Shown piece by piece: positions 1 through 10,600 of a stretch of 64,000 nt of DNA. The translations under genes were made by a program, and so were the position numbers. This stretch comes from Conchocele bisecta (Eukaryota > Mollusca > Bivalvia > Lucinida > Thyasiridae): assembly GCA_029237695.1 (NCBI GenBank), contig CM055266.1, positions 8,387,805 through 8,451,804 of the forward strand, given 5' to 3'. Within the stretch, counting starts at the first letter, position 1, and each line of letters starts with the position of its first letter. Below the pieces are notes generated by a model. The model searched no databases. It was not told where the DNA came from and saw only the letters and a list, made by a program, of their open reading frames with translations.

Positions 1-122
1 TTTATATCCCAGTAAACTCCATGCCGAACTATTTTCCGTAACCGTCAGGCGCAGTTAAAATAATTCTTAAGAAAACGGAAAATAAACACATTTTCTTGAT
101 GAATTTATTTCAAATGCTGAAA

Positions 123-289
123 TTATAAGGAATGAATGAATGGCCTTTTTGTGGAATTTATCGGGGATATAAACTTGGAAAAGTCGCGGGAATACTGGAT
201 GAGGCCTTCCGGCCTTCGTCCAGTATTCCCGCGACTTTTCCAAGTTTATACCCCGATAAATTCCACAAAAAGGCCATTCATTCCTATAA
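123..289. mobile_element. Family A foldback element
   Basis: Two arms of about 75 bp are near-perfect inverted copies (left arm begins GGAATGAATGAATGGCC, right arm ends GGCCATTCATTCC), separated by a short CG-rich loop around 'GAGGCCTTCCGGCCTTC'. A second copy is at 34733-34899, and a lone right arm is at 14003-14080. It has no coding capacity. It looks like a non-autonomous foldback or MITE; the superfamily is not determinable because a target duplication is not clear. Confidence 0.75.
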
Positions 290-334
290 TAAACTCAATT
301 TAATACATGTATGTTATTGATGAAATGCATCAGC

Positions 335-430
335 CATTTAACCCTTTGAACCAGGAGCCCGCTTCAGCGGTTTATGCAAACAGTGCAGATCCAGATGAGC
401 CGGGTCGTAACGAGGGGTGGAAGGGTTAAT
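335..430. mobile_element. Family I repeat, partial
   Basis: This carries the family I hallmark 'GTGCAGATCCAGATGAGCC' preceded by 'CCCTTTGAACC'. The second arm is missing here. Fuller copies are at 1180-1316, 7385-7537, 21813-22037 and 50841-51076. Confidence 0.55.
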
Positions 431-528
431 GCACCTCGACAGACGTCTGAAGGCCGAAGCTTTCTAAATATGTTTAATTACACTTTTCCTAATTAGGTTT
501 AACCTTTTCACCCCTATAGGTAACTGTG

Positions 529-668
529 GCCCGTTTCACTAAACTTCGTACGACTAAAATGATCGTAAGCGCAAATTTAGGATCGTCTCCAAATTTCAAT
601 TGATGAATTTACATTTATTGAGCATAAGCTGCCTAGTGACTTTGGTGTGGTATGGACCTGGCACCAGT
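529..668. mobile_element. Family E element, left half
   Basis: This matches the left arm of family E (CCCGTTTCACTAAACTTCGT) and runs to the central 'TTTATTGAGCATA' region. The right arm is absent and family B follows directly. The same arrangement recurs at 35147-35278 in the duplicated block. Confidence 0.65.
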
Positions 669-954
669 GGCCTATTTCATCAACATTGCAAAGTATACTT
701 TGAGGGAGAAATTTTCAATTTTAGAATAAATTTATTAATTTTTATTATACTGAATTTATTACATTATCACAGCCAATTTTGGCTGTGATAATGTAATACA
801 TTCAGTATAATAATTCTGCATAGTTTTAATCATCAAATATATGCAATAGTTAGTTCTGCATGAAATAATGCATTTCGGAAAAATCAATGATTGCTCCCTC
901 AAAGTATACTTTGCTAGGAAAGTATACTTTGCAATTTTGATGAAATCGGCTACA
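669..954. mobile_element. Family B hairpin MITE
   Basis: This is a ~280-bp foldback element. Its ends carry inverted 'AAAGTATACTTTG' blocks, and a central near-perfect inverted repeat surrounds 'TTATCACAGCCA' and 'TGGCTGTGATAA'. Other copies are at 9867-10121, 27845-28150 and 35279-35566. It has no coding content. Confidence 0.75.
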
Positions 955-1142
955 GGTCAGGTTATTCTAATTTCAGGGCTGTATATACTTTTTCTCGATG
1001 TAAATATTCCGTTCTGATTGTGTGACATTCCACCCCCCCCCCCCCCAATGCTGCAGGTTAAATACAGGATCGAACCCGTTTGCCCGGCCTTACATGACCT
1101 TAGCTGTTGATAGGCCGTTAAACACCAATAAACAAACAAAAT
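955..1142 (+). mobile_element. SINE S, 3' part only
   Basis: This matches the 3' half of the full SINEs at 12213 and 39543: the 'CTGTATATACTTTTTCTC' region, a C homopolymer, then 'TGACCTTAGCTGTTGATAGG' and the (CAAA)n-type tail. The 5' half is missing because family B precedes it. Confidence 0.6.
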
Positions 1143-1179
1143 TATTTTCAGACTAGTCTATTTACGAAAATGGGGTGTT

Positions 1180-1316
1180 TTTGTTCCAAAATATGAAAAT
1201 TACTTGCAAAAGGTGCAGATCCAGATGAGACCACTCGTCACGAGCCGGCTCATCTGCATCTGCACTGTTTGCAAATACCACTATAACGGGTTGTCGGGTT
1301 CAAAGCGTTAAAAGCC
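1180..1316. mobile_element. Family I repeat
   Basis: The inverted centre reads GTGCAGATCCAGATGAG, a spacer containing CACGAGCC, and CTCATCTGCATCTGCAC. Flanking text 'GGGTTGTCGGGTTCAAAG' matches the other copies. It has no coding capacity. Confidence 0.6.
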
Positions 1317-1514
1317 AGCAGAAAGTCGGAGAAACAATAAATGTCATAACACCCAAAACTGCCACTAAAGGCCAGTTGCTACATGTAGAGGCCTTAACGA
1401 CGTTTTGTGGGTTTTCATGGCATTTTCCCCCAACATTCTCCTTGTTGCTAAACATAATTAGAACTTTGTCTATTGAAATATTTACTTATTAAACCTATAT
1501 TTACTAATGAAACC

Positions 1515-2084
1515 TATAGTCTGTTTCACGAAAGCTGCCCAAATTTTACGGCTATATAGACAACTCAAAAACAAGATTTCTTTTGATAATATTAAATTAA
1601 AGGAAAATTTAAGAATGAGCCTTCTTTTTATTTCGTGAAATTCGGTCAAATATTGATTTTATTACGAAAAATTGATTTGTCTATGGGAATTTAACATGGG
1701 GAAAAAGTGGTAAGGAAGTGTGGGAGGAGTCAAAAAACGAAAACAATCGGAAATTGACTCCGAAACCTAGCTATATAGCTTGGATATGATCTAACTAAGA
1801 AAACAAAAGTTAAATTTTAAAAATCGGTCCAGTATTTCTGAAATTCTAAAACATTTCCCCATGTTAAATTCCCATAGACATCTTCACTCCGTGAAGATGT
1901 CTATGGGGATTTAACATGGGGAAATTTTGTTTTCGCAATAAAATCAATATTTGACAAAATTTCACGAAATAAAAAGAAGGCTCATTCTTAAATTTTCCTT
2001 TAATTTAATATTATCGAAACAAATATGGTTTTTGAATTGTTTATATGGCCGAAAAATTTGGTCAGCTTTCGTGAAACAGACAGT
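1515..2084. mobile_element. Family C element, long terminal inverted repeats
   Basis: This is a ~570-bp element bounded by inverted 'GTCTGTTTCACGAAAGCTG' ends. Its arms exceed 150 bp and include 'AAGAATGAGCCTTCTTTTTA' and its complement. The best-defined copy is at 46873-47443, where a TATAGTC-type end suggests TA-flanked, Tc1/mariner-like insertion (inference). Further copies are at 36142-36700 and 44572-45128, with diverged or partial ones at 18205-18360, 21701-22340, 26450-26695 and 27440-27545. Confidence 0.7.
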
Positions 2085-2648
2085 AATTAATTATTTGAAC
2101 GATTTTGTATGTTTTTTCGTAGCTAATCCGATTGTTTCGCTTGCAACTAAAAGTTACATGTACAGTAAAGCATATTGTTTCTGCTTATTCAGTTAGTGTA
2201 TGTTGTGTATTCATGATACTTATATTAATCACATAATTATACACATGGAATTTACATGAAATGTTGCGGTGACTGGAGAAATTGGGCTTATATGATGTGT
2301 GACCAGAGTATATGTTCAGAGGCGTCGCAGCTGGGGCCGCAGGGCCGCGATCGCGGCCCCAATATTTTGGTGCCGCGGCCCCAGTATGTTTGGTGTGGCG
2401 GCCCCAATATTTTGGCAAGCTGGGTGGAGGTTGTGTGGCCCTAATAGGTGAAATAGTGACCTGTGTACCGGGCGAGACGTTCCGAGACGTTCTGGTTTTC
2501 CACATTTTCTTGGGGGAGAACCGTGAAACCCCCATTTCTACCATGCGCATCGCACTTCGAGCTCGCGCTTCATTAACCATTTTTTATTAAGGGGCCTCGC
2601 GGCCCCAATGTCAGCTGCCTTCCGACGCGCGAGCATGTATAAAATACT

Positions 2649-2910
2649 CATCCCGTCAACACAGTGCATATGTGCCGTGAAACACGGTGCCGTGAAACAT
2701 TTTTGATATCCTGTCAATACGACCTAACCACTGCGTATGAATATGTGCGGTGACTGGTGTTATTTTTTTGCATTTTAAAGCCATTTGTAGGTGTTGACGG
2801 GATAAATAGAATAGTAGGTTAGTGCCGTGAATGGGAAAAATATCTTGCGCGGCTCGGAAACGGGATGTGCCAGATATTTTTACCCATTCACGGCACTAAC
2901 CTACTATTCT
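2649..2910. mobile_element. Family G double-hairpin element
   Basis: Two hairpins sit side by side: one bounded by 'CCCGTCAACAC' and 'GTGTTGACGGG', the other by 'AATAGTAGGTTAGTGCCGTG' and its inverse. Better copies are at 11504-11764, 16170-16432 and 38943-39237. It has no coding potential. Confidence 0.65.
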
Positions 2911-2928
2911 CTATATATATTACACTCA

Positions 2929-3060
2929 TCTAGCCTGATAACGATGTGTTTTGCTTGTTAGAAGCATGGTGAGTGTTTCATTGGTGGACTGGCGAACAGT
3001 GCAGATCATGATCAGACCTATTTCTTCCGTCACCGCACAAATATGGTACTAATCTGATTG
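2929..3060. repeat. Dispersed repeat family K
   Basis: This matches a dispersed sequence with the motifs 'TTGTTAGAAGCATG', 'GCGAACAGTGCAGATC' and 'CACAAATATGG'. Other copies are at 4695-4880, 17335-17606, 37548-37680, 41068-41175 and 51955-52125. It is not coding. Confidence 0.55.
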
Positions 3061-3074
3061 TCACTTTATACATT

Positions 3075-3190
3075 ACTGTCTGCGCTAATTCTATCAACAT
3101 ACCTGAATATTGTGCTTGAAATCAGGCAGCTTGATTGGCTGAGCATGAGAATAGTTGACATCGGGGCAAGAGTAACGCAGGCGGTTGTGT
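3075..3190. mobile_element. Family H hairpin MITE with internal deletion
   Basis: The left part up to 'GATTGGCTGAGCATGAG' is joined directly to 'ATAGTTGACATCGGGGCAAG'. The copy at 37690-37883 has about 71 extra bases at this point, including the palindromic centre and second arm. This copy has therefore lost its hairpin. Confidence 0.65.
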
Positions 3191-3459
3191 ACTCACTCGA
3201 GTAAATTCTATTTTTATAGAACACGAGCAAATTCCACATGTAGTGTGTTTGTGTTTGTAAATTGTGTGTGACAAAGTCATATAATTAGTTAATTATGTTC
3301 AAAAACCAGCAGAAAGTCAGAGACATAATATTTGTCATGAACACCCAAAACTGCCACTAAAGATCAATTACTAGAGGCCTTAATTACGGTTGTAGGCATT
3401 TCATGGCATTTTACCCCAACAGGGGCGGATCTAGAGGGGAGGGGGTTCCGGTGTTGCAA

Positions 3460-3489
3460 GCTGGGTGGGGGAGTCACACAGCCGGGGGT
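3460..3489. repeat. Isolated G-rich satellite unit at gap edge
   Basis: These 30 bases are identical to the bases just left of the second gap (42645-42674). They match one unit of the 42.04-43.33 kb satellite, yet no satellite precedes them here. This may be a gap-filling artefact. Confidence 0.6.
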
Positions 3490-3989
3490 NNNNNNNNNNN
3501 NNNNNNNNNNNNNNNNNNNNNNNNNNNNNNNNNNNNNNNNNNNNNNNNNNNNNNNNNNNNNNNNNNNNNNNNNNNNNNNNNNNNNNNNNNNNNNNNNNNN
3601 NNNNNNNNNNNNNNNNNNNNNNNNNNNNNNNNNNNNNNNNNNNNNNNNNNNNNNNNNNNNNNNNNNNNNNNNNNNNNNNNNNNNNNNNNNNNNNNNNNNN
3701 NNNNNNNNNNNNNNNNNNNNNNNNNNNNNNNNNNNNNNNNNNNNNNNNNNNNNNNNNNNNNNNNNNNNNNNNNNNNNNNNNNNNNNNNNNNNNNNNNNNN
3801 NNNNNNNNNNNNNNNNNNNNNNNNNNNNNNNNNNNNNNNNNNNNNNNNNNNNNNNNNNNNNNNNNNNNNNNNNNNNNNNNNNNNNNNNNNNNNNNNNNNN
3901 NNNNNNNNNNNNNNNNNNNNNNNNNNNNNNNNNNNNNNNNNNNNNNNNNNNNNNNNNNNNNNNNNNNNNNNNNNNNNNNNNNNNNNNNN
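3490..3989. other. Assembly gap of 500 N
   Basis: Exactly 500 undetermined bases, the same length as the second gap, so the size is most likely a placeholder. Upstream exons of the EGF/HYR gene could lie in it or to its left. Confidence 0.99.
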
Positions 3990-4202
3990 GTTTCCAGTAC
4001 GGAGCTAGCAGTTAAAAAGGAGAGGGGAGGTGAACGATTTTCTATATACATGTATTTCAGTACTGACTCTGCAATATACACCAGTGTGTTTTACAAAGTT
4101 ACTTTACCCCACAAACCGATCAGTTTTTGTGGAGATAACATATTTCAGTACTAGAGATATATATCTAGTTATCTAGTTTTGCATACAGAGATGCGAATAA
4201 TT

Positions 4203-4300
4203 GTTATGCCACCGGGTTTCGAAGAAACGGGTGGCATATAGTGTTTGGACCGTCCGTCTGTCCGTCCATCCGGCTGTCCGTCTGTCTGTCCGTCCGTCAC
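4203..4300. repeat. Dispersed repeat with TGTCCGTC-rich stretch
   Basis: A small hairpin (ATGCCACCGGGTTTC / GAAACGGGTGGCAT) is followed by repeated 'TCTGTCCGTCCGTC' text. Short repeats of this style are widespread in mollusc genomes (general knowledge). No gene is seen in 3990-4514 apart from the intron end before exon 1. Confidence 0.5.
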
Positions 4301-4514
4301 ACTTTTCGGTTAACCACTTTGTCACAGTTTCTCAAATATGCTGCGGTGGCATCCGCGTTCGACAGACGCATTTCTTGTTTTTTTTCTAAAAAATAAAAAG
4401 GTCTCAAAAGTGTTACGCCTATGGGTGTCGAAAACGGCAGTGATGTAACAATGTTCGTTCTATGGTATGTATGGTGCTATATTGTTATGGTGTTTCTTTC
4501 TTGTATTTTATCAG

Positions 4515-4616
4515 CGATATGTCGATGCGAAAATGGGGGAATTTGTGATACCGACTACTTGAATCGAAAAACGTGCCAATGCATCCCCGGATTTACGGGG
4601 GAACACTGCGAACACG
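4515..4616 (+). CDS. Exon 1 (of those visible): EGF-like domain
   Basis: The 102-nt symmetrical phase 1-1 exon has the acceptor TTTTATCAG and the donor GTTAGT. It encodes a six-cysteine EGF-like module with the typical CENGGIC core and a C-x-C-x-x-G-F-x-G-x-x-C end (QCIPGFTGEHC). The first two cysteines are only one residue apart (CRC), closer than in most EGF domains. No Ca-binding consensus is obvious. The upstream exon, which must end in phase 1, is not visible between the gap and this exon. Confidence 0.85.
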
Positions 4617-7600
4617 GTTAGTAAATACCAAATAGCCGTACTGTGGGTGACTGTGACTCGGGAAATGGGGTTTTGTGAACGGTTTAGCTCATATAGCTCA
4701 CGCATGCAGTCCGATAACAAGCTATATTGCTTGTCAGAAGTATGACGGGCGTTTCATTGATGTAATTGCGAACAGTGCAGATCCTGATCACACTGTGCGG
4801 ATACACTGGTCGCAAAAACCATAATCTCAATTTCTCCAGTCGCGGTCACATATAATCCCCAAATATGACCAGTCTCTCCTACTTTCCCCCATTCATATGG
4901 ATCCTATGGAACTACTGTTACATAACCTGCAACCTGTCTACACTGGATTTGCACAGCGGAAACAATAGGTGGTTCACTTACTCTTAACACAGAAAAAAAT
5001 AGTTCAACCTCGCCAATGTTGTTGACATTAGTTTGCCACTGAAACTTTGTTTAAATCACGTGACCAACATGTTCAGAGTTAATTTTATTGCTGAAAATTG
5101 GTGAAAACATCCCCCAACATGTTTCCTCAGCATACATGGGCAATAATTCATTAGAATTTGCCATCAAATTGTGTATGTGGTCTCAACACATCCGGATTAT
5201 TTTGTTTATATACCGGACTACTACTCCCTAGCGCTTTGTGCTATATTTAGTTCATTCATACCGAACGGTAAGCAGCTAGACGTATAATTATTGAGGATCC
5301 CATTTGGCATAATATTTATGACACGAGTCCGGTACAATTTATGGACCTGGGGCCCATTTCAATAAACTTCGTACCACTAAAATGCGTATTTAGGATCGTC
5401 ATGAAATTTCAATTGATAGTTTACAAGAACACATTAATAGTTTGCAAGAACACATTGCGTATGTGAAATTTACAGATTGAAATTTATCACATGTTTGCAC
5501 TTACGTACATTTTAGTCGTACGAAGTTTAGTGAAACGGGCCCCTGGCCTAGCTGACGGCATTCATAAATCTTAATTGAAATGGACACGAGTATGATATTC
5601 TGTTTATCGTATAAATTCACCCTCTAAAAGTGTATAACACTTCGAGATACAGTGAAACCTCTCTAAGCCGGACACCAAGAAAACACCTGTGATCAGACTT
5701 TGGATGAGTTTCTTGGCCATTTATCTCAGATGATACTGTCTGTTCATGATGACATAGCACACAAATATGGCTCAGATTGATCGCATGTCTGATTTATAGT
5801 GAAACATCTGTAAGCCGGACACCCTGGCGATCTCTCCCAGGGTGTCCGGTTTAGAGAGGTGTCACTGTGCATATACAGCCCGGATGTGTTCCTGGTTCCA
5901 CACACGAACGATTGCCATTCGTTTACACACCGTTTTCACGTCGTTTTTTTTATTAGAAAACGCGGTTTGTTTTCGTTGGTTTAGCGCATCGTTGAACATA
6001 GCGACACGACATGAGTTGAAAGAAACGACAGGGGTTTAAGGAGATGTGAAACGGGTATTTAAACGATCGTTTCAACGTTCACTGAACATATGCCATTAAG
6101 TCACCCATGATTTTAATGACGTTTAAACCATTATGTTAAAGGTACATGCCCACTTAGTTGGCACAACATCTTCTTTATGTCAGAGACATCATCTGGGAGA
6201 TTTTCTGGCAAAATAAACATTCATTCACCATTACCCCACATATTTATTGGCATTATTATACATTTTATATCAGATGCAAATTTCCACACTGATATCATTT
6301 GCGATAACCATGTTTCCTTAACATGTTAACGGACATTAATGTTTAATATCTCTATTTATTTTTTGATGTGCAATGATCATACTTTATAATCTGTCGAAAA
6401 TATTATTTTTTTCACGTGACGCATTTAACTAGTGTAAATAATCATAAAATATATCCTAATTTCATATAAAATATCATGCCTCATTTGCATATTAAAATAT
6501 CATGATACCACCGCGAGTCACTATCAGTAAAATCAATATTACTAAATGATTATATCTGTATAGCGGGCACTCGTACTTTTTAGAACTGGTGGAATAGTGA
6601 CACAATTATACACTTATTTAATGGGTATGTACCTTTAAAGTCAACAATGCCCTGCTTTGTCGCGTCATTAAGAACGTCATCTCGGAACTTCTTCATTGTG
6701 TTCATTTGACATGTATTAACTTATTAACGTCATCGCATACACTAGTAAGAATATGTCATTGTTGTGATGCGGTCAGCCAATCAAAATGAAGTACATCTGT
6801 AGATATGACACGTGTCTCCTATCACCTTGAGGAAAAGAGTTACAACACGGCACAGCAAGGTTTACATCTACGGACTTGTTCCTCACTGTCACATGTATAA
6901 TGAAAATGCCAAATCATGCCAAACCAAATTGTATTCCCTGTTTATCATTGTTTCTGATAGTATGTACTGATATAAAGTATGTTTCTGGAAGTTCATCAAA
7001 TACAGTTGCACGATTGATTGACATACAGTGAAACCTCTCTAAACCGGACACCCTGGGAGGTCCCTCCCAGGGTGTCCGGTTTACAGAGGTTCCACTATAA
7101 AACAGACTACTCCAAGACACGCGTGCATGCTTTGCGATCATGAACAGACATTATCAATAGAGGTAAATGGCAATGAAACGTGTCAAAATTAAGTACAACT
7201 AACATGTCTATGTGTCAGGTTTAGCGAGGTTCCACTGTATGTCATTTACCGTGCATGAAGTGGAAAATCACATATTGTATAGACAGACCTCATCTAAGAC
7301 ATGGTGCCTTTGACCCAGTAACTGGAATAGATTTTGATATGTTAATTTTGCAGCCAATCCAATTGTCACAAACTGACTTGGTCCATTTATGAAAAGGGTG
7401 TGTTTTTGTTCTCAATAATATGAAAATTACTTTCAAAAAGTGCAGATCCAGATGAGACGGCTCGTTACGAGCCGGCTCATCTGGATCTGCACTGTTTGCA
7501 GAAACCGCTATAGCGGGCTTTCGGGTTCAAAGGGGTAATTTCCTTTTGTTGTCGACCACAGTGTATGGTGTCATTTTCAGCAAGGTGCACAAAGTTCTGT

Positions 7601-10600
7601 CAGAATGGTGGGAGCTGTCTAACGGACGGAACCAGGCAGTACTGCGTATGTCCGCAATCCGCCGCCGGAGACCTGTGCGAGCTTGAGTGTAAGTTTTATT
7701 ACTTGTGAATGACGCGTAACAATGATAATACAATGGCTACAATTGCTGTACCGCAAGTAAATAACGTGCAGCAGTGATGTTAAATGTCGACAATTCCCCT
7801 ATCACATGTGAATAACGTGTAGCACGGATGGAAAATGGCTGCAATTCCCCTATCACAGATGAATAACGTGTAGCAGTGATGTTAAATGTCTACAATTCCC
7901 CTATCACGGGGTGATTAACGTGTAGAACCGATGGAAAATCGCTACAATTCCCCTATCCAGATGAATATCGTTTAGCAGAGATGGTAAATGGCTATAATTC
8001 CCGTATCATATGTGAATATCGTGTAGCAGGGATGGTAAATGGCTACAATTCCCCGATCACATGTGAATAATGTGTAGCAGAGGTTGTAAATGGTTACAAT
8101 TCCCCTATCACAGGTGAATAACGTGCAGCAGGGATGGTACATGTTTACAATTTCCACATCACATATGAATAAGCGAACGTGTAGCAGGGATGGTAAATGG
8201 CTACACTTATCCCATCACATGTGAATAACGTGTAACAGGGATGGTAAATGGTTACAATTCCCCTATCACAGGTGAATAACGTGCAGCAGGGATGGTAAAT
8301 GGTTACATTTCGCCTATCATATATGAATAACGTGTAGCAGGAATGGTAAGTGGCTACAATTATCCTATCACATGCGAATAACGTGTAGCACGGATGGAAA
8401 ATGGCTACAATTCCCCTATCACATATGAATAACGTGTGGCAGGGATAGTAAATGGCTAAGCTTCTCCTATCACAGGTGAATAACGTGTATCACGGATGGT
8501 AAATGGTTACAATTCCCCTATCAAATATGAATAACGTGTGGCAGGGATGGTAAATGGCTACACTCACCTATCACATGTGAATATCGATTAGCAGTGATGT
8601 TAAATGGCTGTAATTCCCCTATCATATGTGAATATCGTGTAGCAGGTATAGTAAATGGCTAAAATGCCCCTATCATATATGAATAACGTGTAGCAGAGAT
8701 GGTAAATGTCTGGATGGTAAATGGCTACAATTCCCCTATCACATATGAATAACTTGAACGTATAGCAGTGATGGTAAATGGCTGCAATTCCCCTATCACA
8801 TATGAATAACTTGTGGCAGGGATAGTAAATGGCTACTATTCCCCTATCACATGTGAATAACGTGTGGCAGGGATGGTAAATTGCTACAATTATCCTATCC
8901 CATGTGAATATCGTTGAGCAGTGATGTTAAATGGCTATAATTCCCCTATCATATGTGAATATCGTGTAGCATGGATGGTAAATGGTTACAATTCCCTATC
9001 ACATATGAATAACGTGTAGCAGTGATGGTACATGGCTACAAGTTCCCTATCACATGTGAATAACGTGTAGCAGAGATGGTAAACGGCGGTTACAATTCCG
9101 CTATCGCAGGTGCATAACGTGCAGCAGGGATGGTAAATGGCTACAATTCCCCTATCATATATGAATAACGTGTAGCAGAGATGGTAAAGGGCTACAATTC
9201 CCATATCACATATGAATAACGTGTATCAGAGATGGTAAATGGCTACAATTCCCCTATCGCATATGAATAACGTGTAGCAGAGATGTTAAATGTCTACAAT
9301 TCCCCTATCACATATGAATAACGTGTAGCAGAGATGGTAAATAACTACAATTCCCCTATCACAGATATAAACTATTGGGTATAAGTATGATCAAACGCTG
9401 CTTGTCTCAATTGTATTTCAGACGTCAATGACAAGGAGTGTCCACCGATGCCGATGGAGTATGGCAGTGGTCCGTTCACCGCGGTGTGTTCCGAGAGCTG
9501 TTATGGCTACGACGATTGCCATGGTGACACTATTTGCTGCAGCTACGGATGCGACATGTTCTGTAAACGTCCCCTGTCGAGGACATGCGAATATGAAGGT
9601 GAAATGTTGGCCGCTGGAACCGTGTTTAATGTGGACGATTGCCAAGTATGTACACAACCGCCTGAGTTAAACTTACCGAGAGTAGCAACGATTCGGAACA
9701 TATATTGGCATTGCCACCGGTCAATCAAGCAATTTGACTGTCTGCGCCTGAGCTGTAGCACAGCTAGGACTCAGCCAATCAGGCTGCTTGATTTCAAGCG
9801 TAATATTCAATTTCAAATAATAAAGAAATTCACAAATATTAGCAAGATTAAAGCAGGAATTATCACCAGAGGGAGAAATTTTCAATTTTAGGATAAATTT
9901 ATTAATTTTTATTATACTGAATTTATTACATTATCACAGCCATTATGGCTGTGATAATATTATAAATTCAGTATAATAATTCTGCATACTTTCAATCATC
10001 AAATATATGCAGTCGTTAGTTCTATATGAAATAATGCTTTTCGTGAAAAAAAATGATTTCTCCCTCAAAGTATACTTTGCTAGAAAAGTATACTTTGCAA
10101 TTTTGATGAAATCGGCTACAGAGATGTGTTTTGTCCTTTTTATTGACCTACATAAAAAAACATCAAGAGATCTTAGTGTTTGTTAGTTGTGTTTTTCTTT
10201 TTCATTGACCTACACATTTAAACACATACACCTGAATGCAGGACAGTTAAAGTGTTTTTATTGACATTAATAAAACAAAATACACCACGATGTAGTTTAT
10301 CTGTTAGGTGTGTTTCTTGTTCATTGACAAACATAAACAACTACTGTCTGTTCCACGTTTTGCTGCCGACGAACTTTTGGCTGTTAAACACATTAAATCT
10401 AAACAATATTTAAAAGTAAGTATTTTTTCATCAATAACAAAAAAGTCACCATCCCCGCCAAAAAAATTATTTGATGACATTCCATCAAATATTGATTTTA
10501 TTGCGAAGAAAACGATTTTCCTATGGGAATTTAACATGGGGGCTAAAAATATATTTCTTTTTAAATATTGTTGGCGGGAGACATACTGTCTCCACGCTAT

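Larger units (their letters stand above)
1..3459. repeat. Segmental duplication, copy A (left)
   Basis: This block matches 34612-38147 base for base apart from scattered substitutions and small indels, in the same orientation. It contains the same MITE series as copy B: family A hairpin, family E half, family B hairpin, SINE tail, family I, family C, G/C-rich segment, family G, family K, and family H remnant. Visible differences are a 15-bp segment near 1861-1876 that copy B lacks, different G/C homopolymer lengths near 1030, and a ~71-bp piece of a family H hairpin missing at about 3151. The window starts inside the block, so its left boundary is unseen. Copy A stops at a point where copy B runs into a long C homopolymer. 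No host coding exon is seen in it. Confidence 0.9.
4617..7580 (+). other. Intron 1: repeats and no other exon seen
   Basis: It contains family K (4695-4880), family E (5349-5543), family F hairpins (5650-5872) and a TTAA-flanked family J element (6136-6638). It also holds a further family F hairpin (7024-7098) and family I (7385-7537). I see no further EGF-type exon in it. Stretches 4880-5349 and 5873-6135 show nothing recognisable. Confidence 0.7.

Noticed and set aside
2185..2590. 131- and 92-codon frames on opposite strands near 2.2-2.6 kb
   Set aside because: They overlap in a locally GC-rich part of the duplicated repeat block, no domain is recognisable, and copy B has frame-changing differences.
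3403..4154. Long open frames across the first gap on both strands
   Set aside because: They exist only because N bases cannot create stop codons.
4421..4514. ATG at 4421 with a hydrophobic stretch as a signal peptide for the EGF gene
   Set aside because: The stretch reads through a clear polypyrimidine tract and acceptor (TTTTATCAG at 4506-4514); it is intronic and only resembles a signal peptide.
7735..9365. CRISPR-like regular repeats
   Set aside because: Units are directly adjacent with no unique spacers, in a eukaryotic intron; this is a minisatellite.
9646..9891. Extension of the WAP/VWC exon past 9645
   Set aside because: A GTATGT donor at 9646 and a family H MITE follow; the VWC domain continues properly in the next exon at 13701.
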